Positions 8,596-17,292 of a stretch of 64,000 nucleotides of DNA are shown here, piece after piece (the stretch's first letter is position 1; every line of letters starts with the position of its first letter). The position numbers and the translations under genes were made by a program. Source of the stretch: Parahaliea mediterranea (GTDB lineage Bacteria; Pseudomonadota; Gammaproteobacteria; Pseudomonadales; Halieaceae). Location: positions 124,001-188,000 of the forward strand of contig NZ_QEWO01000007.1 of assembly GCF_003402235.1 (NCBI RefSeq). Direction: 5' to 3'. The notes under the pieces were generated by a model. The model was given only the letters and a program-made list of their open reading frames with translations. It had not been told where the DNA came from and made no database searches.

Positions 8596-10701
8596 TTAAA
8601 AGGTGTAGCGACCATAGACGCCAAAGGTACGCGGTTCGCCGTACTGCAGATAGGGCTCGGTGACGTAGGCTTTGCGCGGGTCATTGCCGAAGCTGCCGAA
8701 GCCGCGCACAAAGTAGTCTTCGTCGGTGAGGTTGCGCCCCCACAGGGCTACGCTCCAGTTGTCGGCACTATAGCCGATGCGCATGTGCAGCAGGTCAAAG
8801 GCCGGGGCCTTCAGGGTGTGGCGGTCAGAGAAGTAAAAGTCGTCCTTGCCTTCCAGGTCGAGCCGGGCGTAAAAGCCGCCACCGAAGGTGTAGCGGGCGC
8901 CGGTGGCGTACTGGTAGCCGGGCGCGTGGGCCTGGTCGCGGCCGGACAGGTCATCCCCGGCGGCGTTCACATAGTCCTTGAACTCGGTTTCCAGCAGGCC
9001 GACGTGGGCATAGACGGACAGCCGCTCGCTCACCACCCAGTCCGCCTCGGCCTCAAGGCCGTAGTTTTCGCCCTCGGCGGCGTTGCTGACGTGATCGAGG
9101 AAGGTGGTGCTGTTGTCGTCGCGCACGATCACCAGCGAGCCCTTCACCTGCTGGTCGATGCGGTCCATGTAGAAGGCGGCCACGCGCAGGCCCAGGCGGT
9201 TGTCCAGCAGGCGGCCCTTATAGCCTGCCTCGTAGTTCAGCAGCGATTCGTCATCGAAGGTCTGTACCCGTTCCAGCTGGCTGATAACCGCCGGGTCGTC
9301 GTAGGCGTTCATACTCGCCAGAATGCCGGCGTTGACTCCGTTGGCGCGATAGCCCCGGGACAGGCCCGCATACAGCATGTGCTCGTCACTGACCGTGTAT
9401 TCCAGCGTCACGCGGCCACCCCAGAGGGTCTTGCCCGGGTCCGAGGCCACGTTGTTGCTGTCGCTGTAGTCGGTGTTGCGGCGCTCTACCCGGGCGCCGG
9501 TGATCAGGTTCAGGCGCTCGCTGAGTCGCGTATCCAGCTGGCCGAAGGCGGCGTAGGTGTCGGTGTCGTAGCGGCTGCTGAAGTCGCTGTCCAGGTAGGT
9601 GTAGCGGCGCAGCAGGTCTTCCCTGTCGCCCAGGTAGTAGAGCCCCGCCACCCAGTCACTGCGCCCGCCAAACAGACGTGACTGCTCGTTGGACAGCAGG
9701 CGCAGTTGGGCGCTGGTGCTGTCGCGGTCGCGCAGGTACTGGTCGTAGGACGAGTACTCCAGGTCGGGGGCAATACCGACGAAGCTCCAGTCCTCGTCGA
9801 AGGCGTATTCGGTGTCCGAGGTGGCCAGGCTCAGGCTGGCTTCCAGGTCGAAGGCGGCCAGGCTTTGCCGCCAGTCCAGCGCCAGCGCGGTGGATTCCTG
9901 GCGGTCGTGGCCGGGCTGGTCGGACAGGGTGTGCCGGGTGTTATCCAGCGAAAAGGCGTCAAAGCCGTTGTCGGCATCCACGTAGAAGGCGGTGATGTCC
10001 AGTGTGGCGGTGTCGCTGGCCAGCCAGCGCAGCTTGCCGCGCACGCTGGTCTCATTGCGGCCGTTGGTGTCGTCCCGGCCCAGGTAGTCGTTTTCGAAGT
10101 AGCCGTCGCTGCGATACTCCTGAATGGCAACGCGGTACAGCAGGCTGTCCTTGATCAGCGGGCCGGTGCCAACCATGCCGGTGCTCCAGGTGTCGTAGTT
10201 GCCCAGGGTGCCCTCCACCGACAGGGAGGGTTCATTTTCGGGGGCGGCGGTGCGCACGTTGATCAGGCCCGCCAGGGCGTTGGCCCCGTGCAGGGTACCC
10301 TGGGGGCCGCGCAGCACCTCCACCTGCTCCACGTCGAACAGGGTGCCAGCGGTGCCCAGGCCACTGAAGTCCACGCCGTCGATAATAAAGCCGATGGAGG
10401 GGTTCAGCGGCTCCTGGTACTGGCTGCGCTCGCCGATGCCGCGAATCTGGAAGAAGCGCGCGCGGGAGGTGCCGCCGGCAAAGTTGACGTTGGGTGCCAG
10501 GTTCAGCACGTCTTCCAGGTGCTGGGCGGCGCGCTGGCGGATGTCGTCCTGAGTAACCACGCTGGTGCTGTTGGGTTGCTGCAGCAGGTCCACCGGCCGG
10601 AACTCGGCGGTGACCAGAATTTCCTCCAGCTGCGCGGCCGCAAGGGGGGCGCTGCCGGCCAGGGCGATAAGGGCGGGAAGCAGTCGTTGGCGAAAGTGCA
10701 T
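8596..10701 (-). CDS. TonB-dependent outer-membrane receptor, probably for thiamine/TPP
   Basis: 701 residues. Signal peptide of about 23 residues (MHFRQRLLPALIALAGSAPLAAA), then a TonB-box-like EEILVTAEF. The plug domain has IRGIG, FIIDGVDFSG and VEVLRGPQGTLHGANALAGLINV, and a 22-strand type barrel ends in the expected aromatic ...YGRYTF. Receptors controlled by TPP riboswitches are known in gammaproteobacteria and are assigned to thiamine or thiamine phosphate uptake. The riboswitch lies about 105 bp upstream of the ATG, and there is no other gene between. Substrate is inferred from this context. Confidence 0.9.
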   Translation of the reverse strand: MHFRQRLLPALIALAGSAPLAAAQLEEILVTAEFRPVDLLQQPNSTSVVTQDDIRQRAAQHLEDVLNLAPNVNFAGGTSRARFFQIRGIGERSQYQEPLNPSIGFIIDGVDFSGLGTAGTLFDVEQVEVLRGPQGTLHGANALAGLINVRTAAPENEPSLSVEGTLGNYDTWSTGMVGTGPLIKDSLLYRVAIQEYRSDGYFENDYLGRDDTNGRNETSVRGKLRWLASDTATLDITAFYVDADNGFDAFSLDNTRHTLSDQPGHDRQESTALALDWRQSLAAFDLEASLSLATSDTEYAFDEDWSFVGIAPDLEYSSYDQYLRDRDSTSAQLRLLSNEQSRLFGGRSDWVAGLYYLGDREDLLRRYTYLDSDFSSRYDTDTYAAFGQLDTRLSERLNLITGARVERRNTDYSDSNNVASDPGKTLWGGRVTLEYTVSDEHMLYAGLSRGYRANGVNAGILASMNAYDDPAVISQLERVQTFDDESLLNYEAGYKGRLLDNRLGLRVAAFYMDRIDQQVKGSLVIVRDDNSTTFLDHVSNAAEGENYGLEAEADWVVSERLSVYAHVGLLETEFKDYVNAAGDDLSGRDQAHAPGYQYATGARYTFGGGFYARLDLEGKDDFYFSDRHTLKAPAFDLLHMRIGYSADNWSVALWGRNLTDEDYFVRGFGSFGNDPRKAYVTEPYLQYGEPRTFGVYGRYTF

Positions 10702-10805
10702 GTGTGGTTCTCCTCAATGACAACACAAAGAGAACCGGTAGGCCTAGCGGAACGGAAGGAGTGGTGCGGGCAGCCGGGGCTTGCGGTGTGCCGCGCATCC
10801 GAAGC

Positions 10806-10898
10806 ACCTGTCCCTACGCCGGTTCTAACCGGATCAGGTTCAAAGGGTTTACCGTTGCCGGTATCTCAGGCCTGTCGCGGGAAAGGCCACCCCCAGGT
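10806..10898 (-). promoter_or_regulatory. TPP riboswitch (THI element)
   Basis: Reading the minus strand, the RNA has the THI-box core: CUGAGA, then ACCCUUUGAACCUGAUC, GGUUAGAACC and GCGUAGGGA. The ends close a P1 helix (caggt at 10894-10898 with acctg at 10806-10810). The P2-P5 arms are recognisable, with ACCGGCAACGGU as a P3-side hairpin. It lies in the 5' leader of the TonB receptor. The expected effect is repression of the thiamine salvage operon when TPP is plentiful, by premature termination or by blocking translation. The mechanism was not resolved. Confidence 0.95.
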
Positions 10899-10908
10899 TT
10901 GCAACGGC

Positions 10909-10937
10909 ATTATAGGGCGCATACACTGGGCTGCCAA
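10909..10937 (-). promoter_or_regulatory. Sigma-70-type promoter of the thiamine salvage operon
   Basis: On the minus strand there is TTGGCA (10937-10932), a 17-bp spacer and a perfect TATAAT (10914-10909). Transcription would begin just before the P1 helix of the TPP riboswitch, the usual geometry. It is divergent from the GAF/GGDEF gene. Confidence 0.8.
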
Positions 10938-10976
10938 TAACAAGAGCCGGGTCAGGCTCGTACATGGAATCGTTCA

Positions 10977-12119
10977 ATGGCCGAGCTGCCTTTTGATGAA
11001 CACCACCTCACGGAAGAAATAGAGGGTGCCCCACCCGCCGAGACCCCAGAGGCCATTCGCCAACGCAATCTCAGCGAAACGTTTTCACTGAATAGTTATC
11101 TCTATCGCCAGTCCCGGCAGATGGAGTACATGCTGCTGGGCGCCGCCGATCTGCAGTCGGTGCTGGAGGTGCTGCTGGTCAACCTGCCGCGGCACTTTGG
11201 CCTTAGTGCCGCGGAGCTGTGGCTGTACGACCCGGAGCAGGTGCTCGGCGGCCTGCTGGCGGACCCCCACCGCTACGGCGCCGCCCTGCAACTGCACCGC
11301 GATGTGTTCGCCATGCAGGAGCTTTACGAGCTGGAGCCTCGGGTAGAGCTGATTGATGCCGCCGATACGCGGATGTTCGAGGTGCTGAAGTGGAGCCACG
11401 GCATTGAGCAGGGCCTGCTGATTCCGCTGCAGGATGGCGGACGGGTGATCGGCAGCTTCCACTGCGGCATTGGCGAGCCGTCCTTCCTCGTCGGTAGCGC
11501 CGAGCTGACCCACATCGCCCACCTTGGCAGTATTATCTCCCTGTGCTTTCGCAACGCGGTGAGCCGCCAGCAGATCTCCCGCCTGACCATGATCGACCCG
11601 CTGACCCAGATCAGCAACCTGCGCGGCTTCGAGAAAGACATCGCGCGGGAGCTGTCCCGGGCGCGGCGGGCCAACCAGCCAGTGTCGGTGCTGATGGTGG
11701 ACATCGACGGCTACAGCGACCTCTACCAGCACTATGGCGAGGTGACTGGCCAGTTCCTGGTGAAGAAGGTGTCCGAGCGGGTTTCCTCTGGCCTTCGCAA
11801 CACCGACTACCTGGCGCGGCTGGACAGCGCCCAGCTGGCGGTGCTGGTGCCGGGCAGCGGCGAGGTGATGGCGGGGGATATCGCTGAGCGTATCCGCCGT
11901 GACATCGAGCACTTTGCGGTGGATGACGGCCACGGCGCCAGCCTGGAAGTGACAGTGAGCGTGGGCTATGCCTGCTGGGAGCCGCAGCGCTTTCCGGCCA
12001 TTGATATGCGCCAGCTGGCGAGGCAGATCGAAAACACCGCCAACAAGGCCCTGGAGCAGGCCCGCCGGGAAGGGGGCAACCGCTGCCGGGTGAATCGCCT
12101 GACCACGCTGATGGTGTAA
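10977..12119 (+). CDS. GAF (DUF484-like) plus degenerate GGDEF-domain protein
   Basis: 380 residues. After a short acidic N-terminus and a helix, residues ~55-200 look like a GAF/DUF484-type sensor domain. Residues ~205-370 are a diguanylate-cyclase fold (MIDPLTQISNLRGFEKD, VSVLMVDIDGYSDL, VTVSVGYA). The active-site GGDEF position reads RLDSAQLAVLVP, so the two glycines and the acidic pair are lost and no RxxD inhibitory site is evident. It is probably not an active cyclase, and may be a binding or regulatory relic. ATG 10977 was chosen as the first in frame. It is divergent from the thiamine operon. Confidence 0.82.
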   Translation: MAELPFDEHHLTEEIEGAPPAETPEAIRQRNLSETFSLNSYLYRQSRQMEYMLLGAADLQSVLEVLLVNLPRHFGLSAAELWLYDPEQVLGGLLADPHRYGAALQLHRDVFAMQELYELEPRVELIDAADTRMFEVLKWSHGIEQGLLIPLQDGGRVIGSFHCGIGEPSFLVGSAELTHIAHLGSIISLCFRNAVSRQQISRLTMIDPLTQISNLRGFEKDIARELSRARRANQPVSVLMVDIDGYSDLYQHYGEVTGQFLVKKVSERVSSGLRNTDYLARLDSAQLAVLVPGSGEVMAGDIAERIRRDIEHFAVDDGHGASLEVTVSVGYACWEPQRFPAIDMRQLARQIENTANKALEQARREGGNRCRVNRLTTLMV

Positions 12120-12153
12120 ACTTCCCGGCACATTCGGCCGGGAGGATCACAGC

Positions 12154-12783
12154 GTGAAAGCCATCAAGCAGCTTTTTGACAACAACCGCAGCTGGGCGCA
12201 GAGCATCAAGACCAGCGACCCGGACTTCTTCGAAAAACTCGCCAACCAGCAAAGCCCCGAATACCTGTGGATCGGTTGCTCCGACAGCCGCGTTCCCGCC
12301 AACCAGATCATTGGCCTGTTGCCGGGCGAAGTGTTTGTGCACCGCAACGTGGCCAACATGGTGGTGCATACCGACTTCAACTGCCTGAGCGTGCTGCAGT
12401 ACGCGGTGGATGTGCTGAAGGTGAAGTACGTGCTGGTGGTGGGCCACTATGGCTGCGGCGGGGTGCGGGCGGCTTTTGAGAACGGCGACAACGGTCTGAT
12501 CGACAACTGGCTGCGCAACGTCAAGGACGTCCAGTTCCGCTACCAGTCTGAACTGGCGGCGCTTGACGACGACGACGCCCGGGTCGACCGCCTGTGCGAG
12601 CTCAATGTTGTCAGCCAGGTGGCCAACGTGTGCCATACCACCATCGTGCAGAACGCCTGGGCCCGGGGCCAGAAACTGTCGGTACACGGCTGGTGCTATA
12701 GCCTGCGCGACGGCCTGCTGCGCGACCTGGAATGTGCCGTTTTCGGGCCGGACCAGATTTCAGACGCCTATCGCATCGGCTGA
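12154..12783 (+). CDS. can: Beta-class carbonic anhydrase
   Basis: 209 residues; interconverts CO2 and bicarbonate in the cytoplasm. Zinc ligands are Cys42, Asp44 (with the Asp-Arg dyad partner Arg46) in GCSDSRVPAN, and His98 and Cys101 in VVGHYGCGGV. Start is GTG 12154 behind a good GGGAGGA ribosome site. Standalone, 34 bp after the GGDEF-like gene on the same strand, so they may share a transcript. Confidence 0.95.
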   Translation: MKAIKQLFDNNRSWAQSIKTSDPDFFEKLANQQSPEYLWIGCSDSRVPANQIIGLLPGEVFVHRNVANMVVHTDFNCLSVLQYAVDVLKVKYVLVVGHYGCGGVRAAFENGDNGLIDNWLRNVKDVQFRYQSELAALDDDDARVDRLCELNVVSQVANVCHTTIVQNAWARGQKLSVHGWCYSLRDGLLRDLECAVFGPDQISDAYRIG

Positions 12784-12916
12784 GGGTCTGGCCCGTTTGG
12801 GTGATGGTGAGCGCCCGCGCAGTCGTTAAGCTGCCGAGGCCGCGGCGCGGACATTACTGGCCCGCCCCGGCCAACCACTGTCATAACCAACGACTGCGAT
12901 AACAAGAGGAAGCACC

Positions 12917-13843
12917 ATGCCCTTTGATCCTGTAGAGCTCGCCGGCAAGAAAATCCTGATTACCGGCGCCACCGGCCAGGTGGCGCAACCGGTGCTGGCC
13001 GCTTGGGCCGGCCAGGCCGACGTGTATGCCCTGGCCCGCTTTTCCAAAGAAGAAGACCGCGCGCAGGTGCAGGCCCTGGGCGCCACCTGCCTGGCGGCGG
13101 ACCTCGCCGACGCCAAATCCCTGGCGGGCCTGCCGGATGACTTTGACTACGTGCTGAATTTTGCCGTGGTCAAAACCGACGATTTTGACTACGACCTGGC
13201 CGCCAACGGCGAGGGAGTGGGGCGGCTGATGCTGCACTGCCGGCGGGCCAAGGCCTTTTTGCACCTGTCGTCCACCGCGGTGTACGAGTACGCCGGTCAT
13301 GAGCCCCGCGCCGAGAACGCGCCGCTGGGTGACAACCACCGGGTCATGTTTCCCACCTACAGCATCAGCAAGATCGCGGCGGAAACCGTGTGCCGCTTCG
13401 TCGCTCACCAGTACGGCATTCCCACCACCATCGCCCGCCTGAGCGTGCCCTATGGCGACAACGGCGGCTGGCCCTGGTACCACCTGATGATGATGGAGCA
13501 GGGTATTGCCATCGACGTACATCCGGACGCCCCCAATTATTACAACCTGCTGCACGTGGACGACTACCTGGACAAGCTGCCCCGCCTGCTGGCGGCGGCC
13601 ACCCCGGAGGTGACCACGGTGAACTTCGGCGGCTCGCAGAAAACGAGCATTGAACAGTGGTGTGCCTACCTCACCGAACTCACCGGGCTGCAGCCGGTGT
13701 TCAAGGACAACCCCAAGGCCTTTGGCAGCCTGTGCATTGATACCGCGCGCATGCACGACCTGATTGGCCCCACCGGCGTTGACTGGCGCGATGGCGTGCG
13801 GCGCATGGTGCAGAACCTGTCGCCGCAACTGCTCAAGGGATGA
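12917..13843 (+). CDS. NAD-dependent epimerase/dehydratase-family (extended SDR) protein
   Basis: 308 residues. Rossmann motif ITGATGQVAQ near residue 15, catalytic STA (LHLSSTAVYEY) and YSISK (Tyr-x-x-x-Lys) follow, then a substrate-binding C-terminal half with HVDDYLDKLP. The family acts on sugar nucleotides or other hydroxyl substrates; the substrate is not evident here. ATG 12917 has an AAGAGGAAG ribosome site. The stop overlaps trmH by ATGA. The 133-bp gap before it shows no clear feature. Confidence 0.87.
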   Translation: MPFDPVELAGKKILITGATGQVAQPVLAAWAGQADVYALARFSKEEDRAQVQALGATCLAADLADAKSLAGLPDDFDYVLNFAVVKTDDFDYDLAANGEGVGRLMLHCRRAKAFLHLSSTAVYEYAGHEPRAENAPLGDNHRVMFPTYSISKIAAETVCRFVAHQYGIPTTIARLSVPYGDNGGWPWYHLMMMEQGIAIDVHPDAPNYYNLLHVDDYLDKLPRLLAAATPEVTTVNFGGSQKTSIEQWCAYLTELTGLQPVFKDNPKAFGSLCIDTARMHDLIGPTGVDWRDGVRRMVQNLSPQLLKG

Positions 13844-14559
13844 CCCCCGAGCGCAGTGCACGCTTGCGGGCGGTGCTGGCGCAACGCCAGCCCGACCTCA
13901 CCCTGGTGACGGACTTTGTCAACAAGCAGCGCAACCTGTCCGCCATTGTGCGCAACTGCGACGCCGCCGGCATCATGCAGTTGCACGCGGTGCTGGGCGA
14001 GGAGGACTACCGCGCCTTTCGCGGCACGGCCATGGGCTCCCACCGCTGGGTACAGGTGCGCCGCCACGCCAGCGCCGAAGACGCCATCGGCGGCCTGCAG
14101 GCCGAGGGCTTCCAGGTACTGGCGGCCCACCTGGGGGAGGGCGCCCGGGACTATCGCGCGGTGGATTACTGCCGGCCCACCGCCATCCTGCTGGGAGCCG
14201 AACGGCGCGGCGTGAGCGTGGCCGCCCAGACCCGGGTTGATGGTTTTATCACCGTGCCCATGATGGGCATGGTGGAATCCTTCAACGTCTCGGTGGCCTC
14301 CGGCATCATCCTGGCCGAGGCCCAGCGCCAGCGCAGCGCGGCGGGGCTGTACGATCAGCGGCGCATCGACGACGCCACCTACCACCGCCTGCTGTTTGAG
14401 TGGGCCTATCCCGATCTGCGAGACTACTGCGAACAGCGCGGCCTGGCCTATCCGCCCATTGATGAGGCGGGCGAGCTGATCGAGCCGTCGCTCTGGTATG
14501 CCGCGGTGCGAGAGGGCACGGCGCCCCTGGCAAGCTTTGGTGTACAGGAGGTGCAATGA
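13840..14559 (+). CDS. trmH: tRNA (guanosine-18-2'-O)-methyltransferase TrmH
   Basis: 239 residues; SPOUT-class methyltransferase that modifies G18 of the tRNA D-loop using S-adenosylmethionine. Motif 1 NKQRNLSAIVRNCDAAGI, motif 2 AILLGAERRGVS and motif 3 VPMMGMVESFNVSVASGIIL are complete, the last forming the trefoil-knot cofactor site. The C-terminal basic/aromatic extension is typical of TrmH rather than RlmB. It overlaps the epimerase upstream and the 58-residue membrane protein downstream, each by four bases. Confidence 0.93.
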   Translation: MTPERSARLRAVLAQRQPDLTLVTDFVNKQRNLSAIVRNCDAAGIMQLHAVLGEEDYRAFRGTAMGSHRWVQVRRHASAEDAIGGLQAEGFQVLAAHLGEGARDYRAVDYCRPTAILLGAERRGVSVAAQTRVDGFITVPMMGMVESFNVSVASGIILAEAQRQRSAAGLYDQRRIDDATYHRLLFEWAYPDLRDYCEQRGLAYPPIDEAGELIEPSLWYAAVREGTAPLASFGVQEVQ

Positions 14560-14732
14560 GCAATCTGTTGGTGATTCTGCTGCTGGTGTTTGCCGGCGTG
14601 GCCCTGATGGTGGTGCTGGGCGAGCGCTTTGCTGCCCCGGCCGACCCGGAGAAAATGGCGAAACTGCGGCGCTGGCTGATCCCCCTGGTGGGTTTGATGC
14701 TGGTGCTGTCGCTGGTGGATTACTACTTCTGA
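14556..14732 (+). CDS. Small two-helix membrane protein of unknown function
   Basis: 58 residues, ATG 14556 overlapping the trmH stop (ATGA). Sequence begins MSNLLVILLLVFAGVALMVV and ends VGLMLVLSLVDYYF. There are two hydrophobic helices with a short charged linker containing APADPEKMAKLRRW between them. A hairpin topology in the inner membrane is expected. The tight coupling to trmH and the coherent helix-linker-helix pattern support a real gene. No family is recognised. Confidence 0.65.
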   Translation: MSNLLVILLLVFAGVALMVVLGERFAAPADPEKMAKLRRWLIPLVGLMLVLSLVDYYF

Positions 14733-14853
14733 AGGGTGCGGCCCTGAGGGGCGTGGCTTTGAGGGGCGCTGCTGGCGATACCACCCGTTAGGGTGATGCT
14801 CTTTGCCTCGCCCTTTGCCAGACTTGTCCTCCCAGAATAACGAGGGCAGACCG

Positions 14854-15966
14854 ATGGCCGAGCCAACCCCGGAAGCAAAACTCAACAGCGGTGAACTCTG
14901 GAACGAATTCTGTGACGCCCTGAAGGCCGCCGGCCAGCAGGTATTGGCCGAGGGCGTGCCCGGCGACGCCCTGACCCGGGCCGAGGGCTACCGCTACCTG
15001 ACCCGGCTGCTGCGCCTGTCGCTGGAAAAGCAGATTGAATTCAGCGACGCCCAGCACCCCCAGTTTTACTCCCTGTCCCACGAAACCGCCAAAATCGGCA
15101 ACGACAACCCCGACAACTTCTACCAGAACTGCGCGGTGGACGGCCGCTTCGATTACCGCATTCGCGGCAACCGGGGCAGCGTGGACTACCTCAGCATCGA
15201 GACCAAGGCCGGCTCCTTCGCCGGGCAGGGTGACATGGCCCCCACCGGGCATATCGAGCTGGAAGAGCTGGCGGTGGACGCCGATGGCAACTTCGAGCTT
15301 ATCGTTTCCGCCCGGGAGCACAGCGGCAACTGGCTGCCGATGACCGAGGCCAGCGACAACCTGCTGGTGCGCCAGACCTTCAAGGACCGCGCCAGCGAGC
15401 GCCGGGCGCAGCTGTCTATCGAGTGCTTGAACCCGGCTCGGGACGCGGTGCTGCAGCCGGCCGAGTTTGCCCGACAGTTACAGGCCGTGGTGCCCTTCGT
15501 CTCCGGCACCGCCGGGCTGTTCCACCAGTGGATGCAGGTGTTCTCCGAACACATCAACCAGCTGCCGCCCAATGACCAGGGCATGTGCCTGCGCGCCGGC
15601 GGCGACCCGTCCATCTACTACCACAACAGCTATTGGCAACTGGCCCCGGACGAGGTGCTGGTGGTGGAATTCACCCCGCCCGCCCAGTGCCGCACCTGGA
15701 ACCTGCAGCTGTCCAACTACTGGATGGAGTCGCTGGACTACCGCTACCACCGGGTGTGTGTGAATAAGCACAACGCGGTGGCCGAGGCCGATGGCAGCGT
15801 ACGCATCGTGATTGCCGGGAACAACCCCGGCCAGCACTACCCCAACTGGCTCGACACTGCCGGCCACTGCACTGGCGCCATGCTGCTGCGCTATGTGGAG
15901 GCCGAGGACAAACCGCCCATCCACACCCGGGTTGTGAAGCTGAAAGAACTGGCCGGTGGCCTCTAG
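14854..15966 (+). CDS. DUF1214-domain protein
   Basis: 370 residues from ATG 14854, which has a GAGG site eight bases upstream; an in-frame ATG at 14803 lacks one. The N-terminal helical part contains AEGYRYLTRLLRLSLE. The C-terminal beta-rich part, with YWQLAPDEVLVVEFTPP and WNLQLSNYWMESLDYR, resembles DUF1214 proteins. These are common in marine gammaproteobacteria and mycobacteria, often near lipid or steroid genes, but have no settled biochemical role. The sulfotransferase lies 47 bp downstream. Confidence 0.78.
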   Translation: MAEPTPEAKLNSGELWNEFCDALKAAGQQVLAEGVPGDALTRAEGYRYLTRLLRLSLEKQIEFSDAQHPQFYSLSHETAKIGNDNPDNFYQNCAVDGRFDYRIRGNRGSVDYLSIETKAGSFAGQGDMAPTGHIELEELAVDADGNFELIVSAREHSGNWLPMTEASDNLLVRQTFKDRASERRAQLSIECLNPARDAVLQPAEFARQLQAVVPFVSGTAGLFHQWMQVFSEHINQLPPNDQGMCLRAGGDPSIYYHNSYWQLAPDEVLVVEFTPPAQCRTWNLQLSNYWMESLDYRYHRVCVNKHNAVAEADGSVRIVIAGNNPGQHYPNWLDTAGHCTGAMLLRYVEAEDKPPIHTRVVKLKELAGGL

Positions 15967-16013
15967 CGCCCTGGGCCGTAACGTTTGCATAACAACGAGG
16001 TAAACCCCGCCCC

Positions 16014-17186
16014 ATGACAGATGCGATTGTATTCGACCCCGAACAGGCCATTGCCGATGCCAAGGCCATCGACGGTCTTGACGACTTTGGTGACAACCTG
16101 CACGAAGAGCCCCTGCGCCGCCTGTTCTGGTCGCTGGAGCACGAGGCCGACCTCAACGCCTTCGGCCGCGCCGCCATGTACCAGCGCGCGGTGGATATTC
16201 TCGCCACCCGGCTGCGGGTGCAGGCCTGGCTCAAGCGCTACCCGGAAATTCGCGATGAAGTGATCGAGGCGCCGCTGGTCATTGTCGGCCTGCCGCGCAC
16301 CGGCACCACTATGCTGCACCGCACCATCGCCGCCGACCGGCGCATGTACGCGCCGCTGTGGTTTGAAACCCGCTTCCCCTGCCCGGACCTGGACTGGGAC
16401 TTTACCGCCGAAGGGGACCGGCGCATCACCGACGCCAAGGCCGAGATCAAGGCCATGGTGGACGCCAACCCGGAGCTGATGTCCATTCACCCCATGGATG
16501 CCATGGGGCCGGACGAGGACATCATGCTGCTGGAGCAGTCCTTCTACAGTTTTAACATCCAGTCCTTTGCCTACCTGCCCAGCTACGACGAGTGGATAGA
16601 GGCACAGGACCATACCCCCGGCTACGAATACCTGAAGCTGCTGCTGCAGTTCCTGCAGTGGCAGAAAAAGCGCAGCGGCCAGCAGGGCCAGCGCTGGGCC
16701 CTGAAGGCGCCCCACCATTTGCATTACATGGACCTGGTATTCAAGGTATTTCCCGACGCAAAGGTAGTACAATCCCACCGCGACCCGGTGGACACGGTGC
16801 CGTCGCTGGCCAGCCTGATCTACGGCGTGTGGGTGATCTACTCCGACAGCGCCGACCCGACCAAAGTGGGCGAGCAGTGGGCGCGCAAGTTCGCCAACGG
16901 CATGCGCCACACCATGGCGGTGCGCGAAACCCTGCCGCAAGAGGCCTTCCTGGACCTGTGGTTCAAGGACACCGTCAGCCAGCCGCTGGTGGAGATCGAG
17001 AAGGTCTATGCCTTCCTCGGCATGGACCTCACCCCGGAGGCGCGGGAGGAAATGGCCAAATGGCAGGACTTCAACCGCCGCGAGCTGCGCCCGCCCCACG
17101 AGTACACACTGGATCAGTTTGGTCTCAGCGAGGATGGGCTGAAGGCCCAGTACGCGGCCTACCGGGCGGCCTTTATCGACAGCTGA
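16014..17186 (+). CDS. PAPS-dependent sulfotransferase family protein
   Basis: 390 residues. The 5'-phosphosulfate loop GLPRTGTTMLHR lies near residue 91, and the 3'-phosphate-binding block VVQSHRDPVDTVPSLASL near residue 255. This is the Sulfotransfer_3-like type. It should transfer sulfate from PAPS to a hydroxyl or amine on a small molecule, lipid or glycan. Acceptor cannot be read from the sequence. cysC and sat follow at once, so donor synthesis is supplied locally; DUF1214 precedes it. Confidence 0.87.
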   Translation: MTDAIVFDPEQAIADAKAIDGLDDFGDNLHEEPLRRLFWSLEHEADLNAFGRAAMYQRAVDILATRLRVQAWLKRYPEIRDEVIEAPLVIVGLPRTGTTMLHRTIAADRRMYAPLWFETRFPCPDLDWDFTAEGDRRITDAKAEIKAMVDANPELMSIHPMDAMGPDEDIMLLEQSFYSFNIQSFAYLPSYDEWIEAQDHTPGYEYLKLLLQFLQWQKKRSGQQGQRWALKAPHHLHYMDLVFKVFPDAKVVQSHRDPVDTVPSLASLIYGVWVIYSDSADPTKVGEQWARKFANGMRHTMAVRETLPQEAFLDLWFKDTVSQPLVEIEKVYAFLGMDLTPEAREEMAKWQDFNRRELRPPHEYTLDQFGLSEDGLKAQYAAYRAAFIDS

Positions 17187-17292
17187 ACAACCCCGTCAGG
17201 GCCCGGCAGAGGCCCAGCCGGCGTGTGCCTGGGCCCGCGCCGGCGCCAATAACACGAACCCGACTTGTAAAACACGACAGAGAACTGGAGCT

